Notes: generated by a model not told the origin, from the sequence alone. A stretch of DNA of 64,000 nt from Xanthostigma xanthostigma (GCA_963575645.1 OY754466.1:11324001-11388000); one strand, 5' to 3'; positions 22,058 through 33,250 are shown, numbered from the stretch's first letter. Numbers and translations are program-made.

Positions 22058-22225
22058 TGCTTTTATTAAAAGTGCAATTTGCATCCGGACGAAAGCTGAA
22101 TCGGCAGTTAGTTATGCAAAATGTCAACTAAATCGGATAACGAGAAGTAGTTGAAAAAGCTGTCGACGATTGAAACAAAAATAAACAAATATATACGACG
22201 TCAAGCTAAATAAAACAGCTCAGAA
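22058..22225 (+). repeat. dispersed retroelement 3' tail, copy 2
   Basis: Shares AAAAGTGCAATTTGCATCCG and GACGAAAGC with 20537-20755, then diverges and is shorter. Confidence 0.6.
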
Positions 22226-22244
22226 ACAACTGTTATTAAAAAAT

Positions 22245-22826
22245 TGGTTGTCTGTAAAGTCGGTTTACGGACGATAGTTTTACGTGATAACGTATTCCGT
22301 AATACATAACCTAAATTTATATAATAATTATAATAATTCGAATCTATGATATTGCATCTTTCGCTTCAAATTTAGGTTAATTTTATTTATTTAAATTACT
22401 CACCACCTATAATATAATTGTTTTTTTTTAACTTTCTTTCTTTCGTATTTATTTTAAGTCTCAAAGATTAGCTGTCATAATATTTTGAAAACAATTGTTT
22501 CACTGTTTATATAAAAGTCCAAAACCTACTTACAATATTTAAGTATTTTCATACGTCAAAAAATTGATTTTTATAATGATAAAATTTGTATAAAAACGAT
22601 TTTTTCGAGAGATGAGACCTAGCTAAAACGATTTTTTGCCCCCCAAAATCTCTTTTCAGTAAATTTCATCCAAATCGTTAGGGCCGTTTTCGAGAAAAGC
22701 ACGCACAGGGTCAGGCGGAACGTTACGAACGTTAGGAACGTTACACTTTTTCGTGCATGCAGCCGGTGTTTTATCAATTTATAAGATTGGTGATTCATCA
22801 ATTTATAAGACGTTATCACGTCAAAA
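22245..22826 (-). mobile_element. GTGATAACGT element, reverse copy
   Basis: The reverse of the element at 11763-12672: TCTGTAAAGTCGGTTTACGG (22254) at one end and the CGTTACGAACGTTAGGAACG cluster plus ATAAGACGTTATCACGTCAA at the other. The very ends are missing and the middle differs. Confidence 0.7.
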
Positions 22827-23759
22827 AATAATTAAAAAAGTAAGAATTAATTAAATTCAGCTATATCTGGATCAACACACCGAGTGCTTCTTTATTTCGA
22901 TAAAATTAATTTTTAATATACAATTGCGTCGAGGACCGCTGAGACAAGTTTGTCACTATAGAGTGGTTTTCGAATTAAATATTTCATCTATATGAAAATA
23001 ACAGTCGGTGCAAGAATAGGTATAGTAGAAATTAATTATTTTTTAAAAGTTTGCATTATTGTGTTGAGGTTTTTTAAAAATTTTAATTAAATTTCTATTT
23101 CATAGTTTAACTAACAAAAAATTGAATATTGAGTTCAAACTTTTCCAGCTGTAACAGTGGTCGAGATTTCTGCATAACAGGAGTCCAGAAATACCATTTA
23201 AAATTCTACAATGTTTTTCTTATGGAGAAAACTGTGTGGTCACAGTTACCCCCTTACAACCCTTCCAGTCTCCTAACAGAGAACTCGAGGATCGTAACCG
23301 ACCCATCGGTATGAACATGATGGTAATAAGACTTCGTGGTAGATACTATTCACATCTCTAACTGGCAACCCTAGATTATTATTTGTTTTTCTGCATCGGC
23401 GCACCTAATTATATTGTTCGCTAAGACACATAATATGACCGTAGAACTGCCTCCAAGGGAATGCTGGAACTAGCATAATGCTAATGGTGTTAGTACACCA
23501 CGTACAGAAGTCATTACGCATTAATAAGAGATTTTATATACTATACTCTCATTGTAACAACACAGTGCTTTCAGCAAAGTTTGCTAACGTCTTCACAACT
23601 CCACATCTTCGAGAATACTTCATTTGTAGAGTTACTTGATCTACAGGATGACTCGAGTACATAGTCATACATAGGATGAATGGTTTACGCTGCAACACCT
23701 GTAAATAACATCAATATAGTGTCTCTTTTGATAGCGTTTCCATCAAGCAAAAGGCTATA
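22827..23759. other. unassigned sequence
   Basis: No recognised gene or repeat. Confidence 0.35.
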
Positions 23760-24125
23760 GTGCATACCCCGTTATCGTTCACCCCGGAATTGTTTTTTAA
23801 AAACTCCACATTTGCCCCTTCCCGTTTCACTGCGAGACAATTCGCATACCTCTTTATCAAAAAAAGCGGTGGTTTTCAATCTTCATGAAAATGTGAGTTT
23901 TAAGTTGTAGTCTCAAAGTGAAAAAAAAAAAATAAAAAGTAAAAACAAAAGAAGATATCTGCTTCAAAATTACCGAAGGCATTCTAGTCGCTCACTTAGT
24001 AATTTAGTCGCTCATTTAGTAATTTAGTCACCCAACTATTATTTTAATATCTCAAGTTATTAAAACAGTATTTCATCATCAGTCACCAAATTTTTCTTTT
24101 ATTCGACCGTTTTATAATTCCCTAC
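23760..24125 (-). repeat. minisatellite-carrying repeat, copy without the array
   Basis: In reverse, this matches both flanks of the 29040-31345 unit: GAATTATAAAACGGTCGAAT, three GTGAGCGACTAAATTACTAA-like units, GCCTTCGGTAATTTTGAAGC, then GGTATGCGAATTGTCTCGCA and GGAGTTTTTAAAAAACAATT. Here no 120-bp units lie between them. Confidence 0.75.
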
Positions 24126-24234
24126 TTAAATAGTAGACAATCATGTAGGGATATCTTTCCGCGAGAAAAGATTATGACAGCTCCATGTATCTTTGACTTT
24201 TGCTTGTTGCTTTTCGCTCATAAAAATTATGGTA

Positions 24235-24570
24235 AGATAAGCCTTGGTGGAGGATGGGCATGGTCATAATACTCGATGTAAGAAAGCAATAAAACTACCG
24301 TTGGCAACAAAAGATATTTATAAATATTGTCCAGAAAATTATTCAGCCTATATTTATAATAAATTACCTGAAAGTCTAGAAACAATACCTTTTCATTTTT
24401 TAAGAAAAATATTAAACATTTTTCAGTAGAACGGGCCTTTTATAGTATTAATGAATTTTTATGTTGCTGATAGCTTTATAATTTTATCTTGTATTTTGTT
24501 GACGTATCAAATAGATGTATGTCTCAACTGACCAAATAAATATCTATCTATCTATCTATCTATCTATGTG
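24235..24570 (+). pseudogene. non-LTR retrotransposon 3' end with ATCT tail
   Basis: The frame at about 24244-24429 resembles LINE C-termini: HGHNTRCKKAIKLPL, then YSAYIYNKLPESLETIPFHF and a stop. About 110 bp further the sequence ends in AATAAA and an ATCT microsatellite (24537-24567), the 3' tail. Only the last 60 codons remain. Confidence 0.7.
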
Positions 24571-24905
24571 ATTTAAAATCATGCAAAAGTAATGCTCTAC
24601 AAGGCTTTTACTTGGAAAATCAAGACATTAAACTATACCTACCAACATTTATATACATTCAGTTCAGAGAAAAGCGTTTTTAATGTTAAAATTATACCCA
24701 ACACAGTGTCATTAGTCATTTACCTTAGTGCTATATAACCACACACGCCACACAATAACACACAAATCACAGAAATCTCACAATGAAAAACATTCAAAAC
24801 AATCCGATCATAACTGTGAATGTATCTATACTAAAGAGAATTATGTTTATAGTTATAGTAGTATATTGACCATTACGTAAGTATTATTTTATTAATTACA
24901 TTATT
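24571..24905. other. unassigned sequence
   Basis: Nothing recognised. Confidence 0.35.
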
Positions 24906-24934
24906 GCACATACCGCTAAACTAGCGGTATGTGC
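24906..24934. repeat. perfect 13-bp palindrome GCACATACCGCTA
   Basis: GCACATACCGCTA, AAC, TAGCGGTATGTGC forms a perfect stem. The same motif with a shorter stem (ACCGCTA-GTG-TAGCGGT) recurs at 25695-25711, so the pair brackets the first tRNA-like cassette and its AT-rich tail. Confidence 0.8.
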
Positions 24935-25143
24935 TTTATTATCGCTTTGTGCATCAGAGCTGACTTTCGTTCAGATAAGAAGTTATATCTAAGTTAATTT
25001 CACACGAAATCCATTCAAAATGAAACTTTTTGAAAAGAGGAGATTCTGATCTATAAAACAGAACCATTTTTAAATCAATTCGAGTTCATAAATACTATTA
25101 AAATTGTAATTGAAAATCACAAACAGCAGTTGTCGGTTGGTCT

Positions 25144-25193
25144 GTACGTATGTACGTACGTACGTACGTACGTACGTACGTATGTACGTACGT
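25144..25193. repeat. TACG microsatellite
   Basis: About twelve TACG units with two TATG interruptions. The frame across it is an artefact. Confidence 0.95.
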
Positions 25194-25334
25194 CACGACT
25201 CTACAGATCGCAATTTTGGTCGGATCCCCTTGGGTTATATTTTATTCACTTTGTTTACTATCAGACCAGAACCCTATTTAAATTCACTAAAATGTGTTCA
25301 GTAGTTTAATTTTTATAAACAGTTTTTTTTTTTA

Positions 25335-25685
25335 TTATTTTTGACAGCTAATTAAAATAAAAAAACAAAAAACATAATAAATATACTCAATTAATGTAGT
25401 ATGATACGTAAAATAACTGCTACACTTCTATACCATAATAACAAAGGCGTTGTACGGCATCGGTGTGGCCGAACGGTTAAAGCGTAAGTCCTGTAATCCC
25501 AAGGTGCCGGGTTCGATTCCCGCTGACATAAGAATTTTTTTTTTTTATATTCCATTTTATTCCACTTAATTCCACTTAATATTTATATATTATATATAAT
25601 ATATTTCTCATATATTTTTTTTATTATTATTTTTTTTTTCATTTTATTTTTTTCATTTTAATTTTTTAATTGTTTTTTTTAATCT
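25335..25685 (+). repeat. tRNA-like Pol III cassette A
   Basis: Conserved leader TTTTTGACAGCTAAT and CTACACTTCTATACC, then a tRNA-like body (25457-25530) and a T-run plus TTCCATTTTATTCCACTTAA and a long AT-rich tail. A box TGGCCGAACGG (25466-25476) and B box GGTTCGATTCC (25510-25520) both match the Pol III consensus; the T-run at about 25534 could terminate transcription. The body resembles Leu/Ser-type tRNA but the acceptor stem fails. Sisters: 25965-26385 and 38590-38960. Confidence 0.7.
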
Positions 25686-25711
25686 ATTGCACATACCGCT
25701 AGTGTAGCGGT

Positions 25712-25964
25712 GGGATATTCTTGAAAAATAGTGTTTTGGGATATTGTGTCTATAAAATGCGTTCTTCGATAAACTAGAAAGTCAATAAACTAGGACAAGA
25801 AACTCAAAAAATCGGGATTTTTGAGAGCAAAACCCGTGCATAATTGCTAAAAAAAATTTCTTATTTTACTAATGAAATTAAATAATAGGTACCTTGTTAT
25901 AATTTGATATATTTATTAATATAATTAACTACTACATTACAAATTATATTATTACAGAATTAGT
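25712..25964. other. unassigned AT-rich sequence
   Basis: Nothing recognised beyond the palindrome at its left edge. Confidence 0.35.
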
Positions 25965-26385
25965 ATTGTTATTTTTGACAGCTAATAGTTTAAAAAAACA
26001 AAATATAATAATTACTGTGTAAATATAATGTAATCCATAAAACAAGTGCTACACTTCTATACCGTGATAACACCACTACATGTATTAGGCCGCCGTGGCG
26101 TAATGGTTATGCCGTTGGATCCCCAAGGGCAATGTCCTGGGTTCGATTCCTTACGAGATCATTGATTTTTTTCTTTTTTTTTCTTTTTATTTTGTTTTAT
26201 TTTATTCCACTTGATATTAATTATATATTATATTATGTATAGTTCTTAATTTTTTTTATTTTTGCAAACTTAAAAAAAATATTTTTTCAATTTTTAATTA
26301 TTTATTTCTTTAAATTTTTAAATCTTTTTAAATTTATTAAAAATATTTTTTAATTGTTATTTTTTTATCATACAGTGGAAAACTT
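25965..26385 (+). repeat. tRNA-like Pol III cassette B
   Basis: Same leader (TTTTTGACAGCTAAT, CTACACTTCTATACC-TGATAAC) and same tail (T-runs, TTTTATTCCACTTGATATTA) as cassette A, but a different tRNA-like body (26088-26160). A box TGGCGTAATGG (26096-26106), B box GGTTCGATTCC (26140-26150). The A-to-B spacing is 44 nt in both A and B. Confidence 0.7.
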
Positions 26386-26680
26386 GCGGGATGTGCACTT
26401 TTGGTTTTGCCAACTATTTATTAATATCATAAACGTTGTTACGCCAATTAGTTACTTTGTAGATTTGAAACATCATAAAATATGTACCATATATTAAGGT
26501 GGACGCTTTTTTTCTAATCATCATAGGCTATTATTCAACTAGCTAAAAAAAATAATAGATATCGAAAATACTCGACGAAAGATCGATATCTATACTAATA
26601 TTACAAAAAAGATACATCTTTTTTACGTAGTTACCATAAATTAACGAATTTTCACATTATAATCTATTCTAATATTTGGT
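26386..26680. other. unassigned sequence
   Basis: Nothing recognised. Confidence 0.35.
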
Positions 26681-27089
26681 TAGAGTACGATAACTCGATG
26701 TGCAAAATATCTATTGAAAATACACAATTATTATTTTCTATACATAACATACCTACTATCACAGATTTTAAGTAAAGAAAATTGTTTTTTATAATTTTTT
26801 TTGCGCAGTAAAAAGAGGAGGGCGTATAAGGGAAGTTCTTTAAAAAACAATTATGGGGTCGTATATACAAAGTGAGATAGCAATACAGTAATTCTATACC
26901 GGTTGTTTATGACGTGATTTCTGATTGGTTAGATTAAAAAAATGACAGTAAAAGACGAAAAGTAATTCTATTTTTTTACGTATTTTTGAGGAAATTTGTG
27001 AATAATCCGCAAAGTTTTTTTTAGAACGTTAAAATTCAGCGTTTTCTAAAAGTCAAAATTTGGGCACAAGTTATCGTATTGGACCCCTA
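26681..27089 (-). mobile_element. TIR element, copy 2 (single internal unit)
   Basis: Reverse relative of 21175-21736: TAGAGTACGATAACTCGATG at the left and the inverse of TAGGGGTC at the right. Only one GCGCAGTAAAAAGAGGAG / TTCTTTAAAAAACAATTATG unit is present, against three in copy 1. Confidence 0.75.
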
Positions 27090-27330
27090 ATATTATAAAG
27101 GGGTAAAGTTTGTAAGTTTGGATGTAGGAGATAATCTCCCAAAACTACTCATTCGATTTCAAAAATGTTTTCACCAATATTTAGAATAAACCTTCCGGAT
27201 GGACACAGACTATATATTATCGCGTTAAAATAAAATCGCTTTTGTGGACACCAATTTTGCAACGTAAGTCGACGAAAAAACGGTGGCCATCTACAAATTC
27301 GAGCGAAGCCGACCCAAGCCACCGTAAGAT
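27090..27330 (+). mobile_element. Helitron-like fragment, copy 1
   Basis: Opens TAATATTATAAAGGGG, contains GTTTGTAAGTTTGGATGTAG, ACTATATATTATCGCGTTAA and AACGTAAGTCGACGAAAAAA, and ends near ATTCGAGCGAAGCCG. A close relative is at 58705-58955, where the end reads GGTCGCTCG. The GAGCGAAGCCGG 3' region is typical of insect Helitrons; a CTAG end is not preserved. Confidence 0.6.
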
Positions 27331-27816
27331 ATAATATATTTACATTCGCATAAAAGCGTACACAACGAATAATTGAGAACGTCTTTTTTTGAAGTCGGTA
27401 AAAAACAGAAGTTTAACTTTCTGCATAAAAAGTAGATCTTTCTCACTTTTAATCGCGTCCTTTCTATGTTTTATTAGATTATGCAAATATAAACTGTAAA
27501 ATGTTAATGTCGCCATTACAATTCCGTGAATTGATGGTTTTCTGTCATTTTATAGTGTCGTACTCGTACACTATGTGAACTCAAGCCAGGTTTTATAACA
27601 GTTACATATATAGGTATGATATATTATGTAAATGTAAATATTGCAAGAAATTTTAGGTCGCTAACGTTGTCTGTACTCTGTATCGAAGGAGAGTGCATTA
27701 AAGCTCGCTGCCCATTACGTTATTAATGAGAGTCTGTTTCCGCTACCAGCGATTTCGCAAGTAATTATAAAGCTTTTTCTCGTTGCAGTTTAATTTTGCA
27801 AATATAATACCTATAT
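27331..27816. other. unassigned sequence
   Basis: Nothing recognised. Confidence 0.35.
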
Positions 27817-28035
27817 CTTCAGTATAAAGTAGTGTTGATCCAATAGAATGTTAAGATGAAGGAAGGTTTTGATTGAGGATCATAAAATAAGGTTTACCAA
27901 TGTTTCGCTAGTGGCCAGCGTTTCGAAAAATTTATTTTCATCTTCAGGGCCTCAAGTTGGTCAAGTGATGGTAAATTGTTCTAACAGTATAAATGATCAT
28001 AATTATTATGAGTTATAGTATAATTTTAAACAACT

Positions 28036-28251
28036 TATTATAAAAAATTAATTAAAAAATTTATTCAATTTTATAAAACTGTCAAGAGGTGAAAAAATTA
28101 AAATATTTATCTAAGAATTAAATATAACCAAATTTGAGAACTTTCTGTGTACTTTAATTTGATACTGTATCCAGAAAGTTCTCAAATTTAGTTATATTGA
28201 CATTATAGTGACAGTTTTATAAAATTGAATAAATTTTTTTATTAATTTTTA
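28036..28251. repeat. nested 215-bp foldback
   Basis: Arms pair AAAATTTATTCAATTTTATAAAACTGTCA with its inverse, and AAATTTGAGAACTTTCTG with its inverse, around a 20-nt loop. It lies just inside the left end of the 3.8-kb foldback. Confidence 0.8.
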
Positions 28252-29035
28252 GGCGCGAATAGCGTAAGCTAAAGCGCCTATATGTACTCGCTTTGTCTGT
28301 GAATCTGTGAATCTGTGAATCTGTATGTCACGCTTTTTTGTGGATTGTGTACAGCTCAAACGCCTTAACCGATTTTAAAAAACTTTTTTTTGTTCGATTC
28401 GTCTCCGGGTAACTTAGATCCTAACGTCGCCCGATTTTTGAATTTTTGCTCCAGAGGGGAGCAATTTAGAAAAAACGAAGTTTTTCGCTTATAACTCGCT
28501 CAATTTAAATCAGATCGGTTCGAAACCTGTCTTAAACGAAAGAGGAGAAAATTTTACATAAATTTCGTACAACAGAATTTGCCCAATTAGTTTTTTTATA
28601 CACATTTATATAGAAATAAATTCAATCTGATATAACCGATGGCAAACATCTTTCGGTTATCTCTCTCTGTTGCACGGTTTAACATGGCAATTTAAAAATT
28701 ACGTATGTTCTGTCTTCAAATAAAATTGGTCGATAATATTATTTATTACAATAATGAAATTAAAAGATAGCATTTGTTCAAAAACGGATGCCGTTTCGAA
28801 TATTTGTAAAATGCAACGCCTTCTGGGTTAACAATTTGAATAACTAATTATTAGAACATAATACTGTGACAGATGCAAACGTCACTTTTGACATTTCTTA
28901 CTATTCCGACACCACGGACGAGCGGATTGAAACCAAATTTTGGGAGGATGTTTGATATGCAAATATGAAGTGGCCTATTGTTTTTTGGGAACATCGGCAC
29001 ATGCGTAAAAGAATATATCTCTTATAATGTTGTTT
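28252..29035. repeat. scraps of the GTGATAACGT element and others
   Basis: Bases 28490-28620 match 12080-12245 (CGCTCAATTTAAATCAGATC, AACGAAAGAGGAGAA). Bases 28880-28960 match 12480-12540 (CGTCACTTTTGACATTTCTT, GCGGATTGAAACCAAATTTT). A 25-bp piece of the family C terminus (AAAATTGGTCGATAAT) sits at 28727-28752. A GGCGC/GCGCC hairpin begins the segment. Confidence 0.6.
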
Positions 29036-29039
29036 TATA

Positions 29040-31345
29040 TAATAATAATTGGGGAATTATAAAACGGTCGAATAAAAAAAAAACTTGGTGATGAGATACT
29101 GTTTTAATAACTTGAATATTAAAATAACAGTTGTGTGACTAAATTAATAAGTGAGCGACTAAATTACTAAGTGAGCGACTGAATTACTAAGTGAGCGACA
29201 AGAATGCCTTCGGTAATTTTGAAGCAAATATCTTCAACCGATTGAGATGAAAATTTGTATACACGTTAAGTTTGGATAACAATGCATGGTTAGCTATGTG
29301 ACGTCACTCTAAATCCAATATGGCGAACTTCTAAATATGGCGGACTAATTTTATTATGCTTTCCTACAATATGGGTATCAAATGAAAGGGCTTGCTGAGA
29401 ATAACTCGAAAAATAAAGTGACGTCACTCTAAATCCAATATGGCGGACTTCTAAAAATGGCGTACTAATTTTATTATGCTTTCCTACAATATGGGTATCA
29501 AATGAAAGGGCTTGCTGAGAATAACTCGAAAAATAAAGTGACGTTACTCTAAATCCAATATGGCAGACTTCTAATGATGGCGGACTAAGTTTTTTATGCT
29601 TTCCTACAATATGGGTATCAAATGAAAGGGCTTGCTGTAAATAACTCGAAACATAAAGTGACGTCACTCTAAATCCAATATGGCGGACTTCTAAAGATGG
29701 CGGACTAATTTGATTATGCTTTCCTACAATATGGGTATCAAATGAAAGGGCTTGCTGTAAATAACTCGAAAAATAAAGTGACGTCACTGAAATCCAATAT
29801 GGCGGACTTCTAAAGATGGCGGACTAATATTATTATGCTTTCCTACAATATGGGTATCAAATGAAAGGGCTTGCTGAGAATAACTCGAAAAATAAAGTAC
29901 GTAACTCTGAATCCAACATGGCGTACTTCTAAAGATGGCAGACTAAGTTTTTTATGCTTTCCTACAATATAGGTATCAAATGAAAGGGCTTACTGAAAAT
30001 AAGTCGAAAAATAAAGTGACGTACTCTAAATCCAATATGGCGGATTTCTAAAAATGGCGGACTAATTTTATTATGCTTTCCTACAATATGGGTATCAAAT
30101 GAAAGGGCTTGCTGAGAATAACTCGAAAAATAAAGTGACATCACTCTAAATCCAATATGGCGGACTTCTAAAGATGGCGGACTAAGTTTATTATGCTTTC
30201 CTACAATATGGGTATCAAATGGGCTTGCTGAGAGTAACTCGAAAAATAAAGTGACGTCAGTCTAAATCTAATATGGCGGATTTCTAATGATGGTGGACTA
30301 AGTTTTTTATGCTTTCCTACAATATAAGTATCAAATGAAAGGGCTTGCTGAGAATAACTCGAAACATAAAGTGACGTCACTCTAAATCCAATATGGCGGA
30401 CTTCTAAAGATGGCGGACTAATTTTATTTTGCTTTCCTACAATATGGGTATCAAATGAAAGGGCTTGCTGAAAATACCTCGAAAAATAAAGTGACATCAC
30501 TCGAAATCCAATATGGCGGATTTCTAAAGATGGCGGACTAAGTTTATTATGCTTTCCTACAATATAAGTATCAAATGAAAGGGCTTGCTGAGAATAACTC
30601 GAAAAATAAAGTGACGTCACTCTAAAACCAATATGACGAAATTCTAAAGATGGCGGACTAAGTTTTTTATGCTTTCCTACAATATGGGTATCAAATGAAA
30701 GGGCTTGCTGTAAATAACTCGAAAAATAAAGTGAGGTCACTCTAAATCCAATATGGCGGACTTCTAAAGATGGCGGACTAATTTTATTATGCTTTCCTAC
30801 AATATGGGTATCAAATGAAAGGGCTTGCTGAGAATAACTCGAAAAATAAAGTGACGTCACTCTGAATCCAATGTGGCGGACTTCTAAAATGGCGGACTAA
30901 TTTTATTTTGCTTTCCTTCAATATGGGTATCAAATGAAAGGGCTTGCTGAAAATACCTCGAAAAATAAAGTGACATCACTCTAAATCCAATATGGCGGAT
31001 TTCTAAAGATGGCGGACTAAGTTTTTTATGCTTTCCTACAATATGGGTATCAAATGAAAGGGCTTGCTGAGAATAACTCGAAAGATAAAGTGACGTTACT
31101 CTAAATTCAATATGGCGGACTAAGCTTTTTTTGATAAAGGGGTATGCGAATTGTCTCGCAGTGAAACGCGATGGGGCAGAGGTGGAGTTTTTAAAAAAAT
31201 AATTTCGGGGTTAACGATAAACGGGTATGCGAATTGTAATTCCGGGGTGAACGATAAAGGGGTATGCGAATTGTCTCTCAGTGAAACGGGAAGCGGCAAA
31301 TGTGGAGTTTTAAAAAAAAAAAATCCGGGCTGAACGATAAATATA
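29040..31345 (+). repeat. minisatellite-carrying repeat, copy with expanded array
   Basis: Left flank 29040-29240 (AAAACGGTCGAAT, three GTGAGCGACT units, GCCTTCGGTAATTTTGAAGC) and right flank 31131-31345 (GATAAAGGGGTATGCGAATT twice, GGAGTTTTTAAAAAA) match the compact reverse copy at 23760-24125. Between them is the 120-bp array. Confidence 0.75.
29287..31125. repeat. 120-bp tandem array, about 15 units
   Basis: Each unit has GTGACGTCACTCTAAATCCA, ATATGGCGGACTTCTAAA, GATGGCGGACTAA, TTATGCTTTCCTACAATATG and GGTATCAAATGAAAGGGCTT. Unit starts fall at about 29298, 29418, 29538, 29658, 29778, 29897 and so on, with occasional 1-5-bp losses. The palindrome TGACGTCA opens most units. The 165- and 219-codon minus frames across it are only open because 120 is divisible by three; repeats of TSLYFSSYSQQALSFDTHI are not a real protein. 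Confidence 0.95.
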
Positions 31346-31630
31346 CACCAATTTTCAAACAAAACACCAGGGTATATGATGTAAAATTTCGCGCCTTGTA
31401 ATTCTTGAATTACTTGGGCATATACTCCCACTGGTTTATTATAAGATGTTTAAAACTATACTAACTCATAATAATTATGATCATGTATACCTACTGTTAC
31501 AACAATTTACCATCACTTGACCAGCTTGAGGTCCTGAAGATGAAAATAAATTTTTCGAAACGTTGGCCACTAGCGAAACATTGGTAAAGCTTATTTTATG
31601 ATCCTCTATCAAAACCTTCCTTCATCATAA

Positions 31631-31867
31631 TACTTATAATTTTTAAATCTTATATTATTTTAAACTATTATTTAAAACTTGAAGATCGTTCGGTTATCGG
31701 AAGAATCTTCGCTTCCTATTGTCGAGCGGCTTCACTGCATTAAAGTCTTGTCTCGCGGAACTATGCCCCGCCCGCCATCAACAACAGTTCCTTCGACTCT
31801 ACCGTATTATAAGTGATAACAGTTAACCAAGCCTGACATGCAGTAAATACTATGTTATTCTTTTAAA
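31631..31867. other. unassigned sequence
   Basis: Nothing recognised. Confidence 0.35.
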
Positions 31868-32335
31868 TCTATTTTTTACCATTCCAACCCACAAGTGGGG
31901 AACGGTACTAGTTTAGATCAAAAATCACTTTTCAAGATTTTACAATATCTTTTCGTTTTGAAGTCCCCCGAATCCAAAAAACATATTTTTGGAAAAATTA
32001 TGTGCGTCTGTTAGTCTGTGAGCACGATACAGGTCAAACGGATAAGCGTATTGTAACCAAACTTTGGGAGGATGTTTGGTATGCAAATATGAAGAGCCCC
32101 ATTGTTTTTTGGAGAAAATCGGCGCATGCGCAGAAGAGATATATTCCATAACGGTTTTTTTACGTAATAATGGTATAGGTACTTTTCTAAACTTCATAGT
32201 TTCAGAAATAATTTGAAAATATAAAAAATCAACTGTTCTTTGTTTTGTAGGTCTGTCAGAAATAAACTAGTTAAGCACGCTTTGATTAATTTTTACATGA
32301 CGTGGAACATATTATGTAGGTATAACCATGGCAAG
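31868..32335 (+). repeat. dispersed repeat P, copy 1
   Basis: It starts with ACCATTCCAACCCACAAGTG, which hairpins with GGGGAACGGT. Then AATCACTTTTCAA, CATATTTTTGGA, TCTGTTAGTCTGTG and CGATACAGGTCAAACGGAT follow, ending TTATGTAGG-AACCATGGCAA and AATAGCAAATATTATTGAAT. Copies: 55508-55990 (+) and 62186-62757 (-). The terminal hairpin suggests a Helitron or similar; the family is not named. Confidence 0.7.
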
Positions 32336-32339
32336 GAAT

Positions 32340-32650
32340 AGCAAATATTATTGAATAATAATAATATATTTCGTTACAATTGACAATAAGTTTGTAAAAT
32401 TGTAACATATCTTTTACAATTGTTTACACTATAAAATCATTTAATTTATAAAATTCTTTGTTTACCGGTTCATTCCCCAGAAATTCCTTGACACGAGGCA
32501 GGGACTCAATGTTCTTTATTTTAGGTGGTAGATTGTTGTAAAACTTTAAACAGTTACAAAGTGCATCTCCCTCAAAGGAAGTTAAGGAATGAGCTGGTAA
32601 ACGACAATCATTTGCTACCCTACTATTTAGATTACGGTTTAATCTGTATT
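32340..32650 (-). pseudogene. non-LTR retrotransposon 3' end, reverse
   Basis: On the minus strand the sequence encodes a LINE-like C-terminus: residues resembling CLKFYNNLPPKIKNIESLP, then an EFL block and stop, followed by an AT-rich tail with ATTATT (near 32355). It lies directly downstream of the tRNA-like head at 32742-32655 on the same strand, as in the plus-strand pair at 413/680. Confidence 0.6.
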
Positions 32651-32654
32651 ACCA

Positions 32655-32742
32655 GCCACGTCTGACCCCGCCGGGATTCGAATCCGGTACCTCCCGAATG
32701 CGAGTCTAGTGCTCTCACCGCTACGTCACCCCGCTCGGTGAT
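32655..32742 (-). repeat. tRNA-derived SINE head, reverse copy
   Basis: Minus-strand sister of 413-500, with one mismatch in each Pol III box (A box TGACGTAGCGG, B box GATTCGAATCC). A TAGA microsatellite follows at 32755-32773. Confidence 0.7.
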
Positions 32743-32773
32743 TTTATTAATATAGATAGATAGATAGATAGTT

Positions 32774-33250
32774 ATTTTATTTGTATAAAAAATGCTATAA
32801 ATGCTATAAATATGGATAAATACGGATCGATTGTCGAGGATATAATCAGGAAACAATTCGCAATTCAACAGTTCTATTTTGACACGAAAATTAACCCCCT
32901 ACAGCTTATGGTAAGCTGCACATAATAATATATCGCCGTATAACCTCTGTACATCACTGTTACAAACTTCAATATTTGTCGGAAAACTTTACCTAAAATA
33001 AATATTTATATGAGCATAAGGAAAGGCGAAGTTTAACGAAAAAGTTTGTTTTATTCACCAAACTTGTTTACTACTCCATCATGGAAACTTGTATTCATAC
33101 AAATGAAAACCTGTGGGTTAAGATGTGATACTTAGAAAACGATACTTCGAAAGTGATAAACTGTATGTAGTACCTACAGTCGATAGCTCTTGCGTTTGTT
33201 TCCGGTGAACTCTATTGTCAAGGTTTCCAGTATATACCATGTGTTGCTTA
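32774..33250. other. unassigned sequence
   Basis: Nothing recognised. Confidence 0.35.

Larger units (their letters stand above)
27817..31630. repeat. 3.8-kb foldback (family B) enclosing a minisatellite
   Basis: Inverted ends of about 190 bp: the left runs CTTCAGTATA, GTGTTGATCCAATAGAATG, GAAGGAAGGTTTTGATTGAG to ATAATTATTATGAGTTATAG, and the right (31444-31630) is its inverse. Each end carries CTGAAGA, T, a GAAAA/TTTTTC stem, GAAAC: minus 27947-27941 with GAAA 27924-27921, plus 31534-31540 with GAAA 31557-31560. Between the ends lie a nested foldback, repeat scraps and the 120-bp array. A compact copy with a 9-bp target duplication is at 49806-49959. Confidence 0.75.

Noticed and set aside
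29290-30860. 165- and 219-codon minus-strand frames with a repeating protein
   Set aside because: The 120-bp tandem unit is divisible by three, so one stop-free frame repeats automatically. Units have frame-breaking losses at 29897 and 30232 and no start or promoter context.
29287-31125. CRISPR-like array
   Set aside because: Direct tandem repetition without unique spacers, in a eukaryotic context.
27817-31630. Mutator-like (MULE) assignment for the family B foldback
   Set aside because: The 9-bp duplication at 49797-49968 would fit, but the 154-bp copy lacks long inverted ends, and the related family C shows truncated copies with a 13-bp duplication, which fits target-primed retroelements better. 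Left unassigned.
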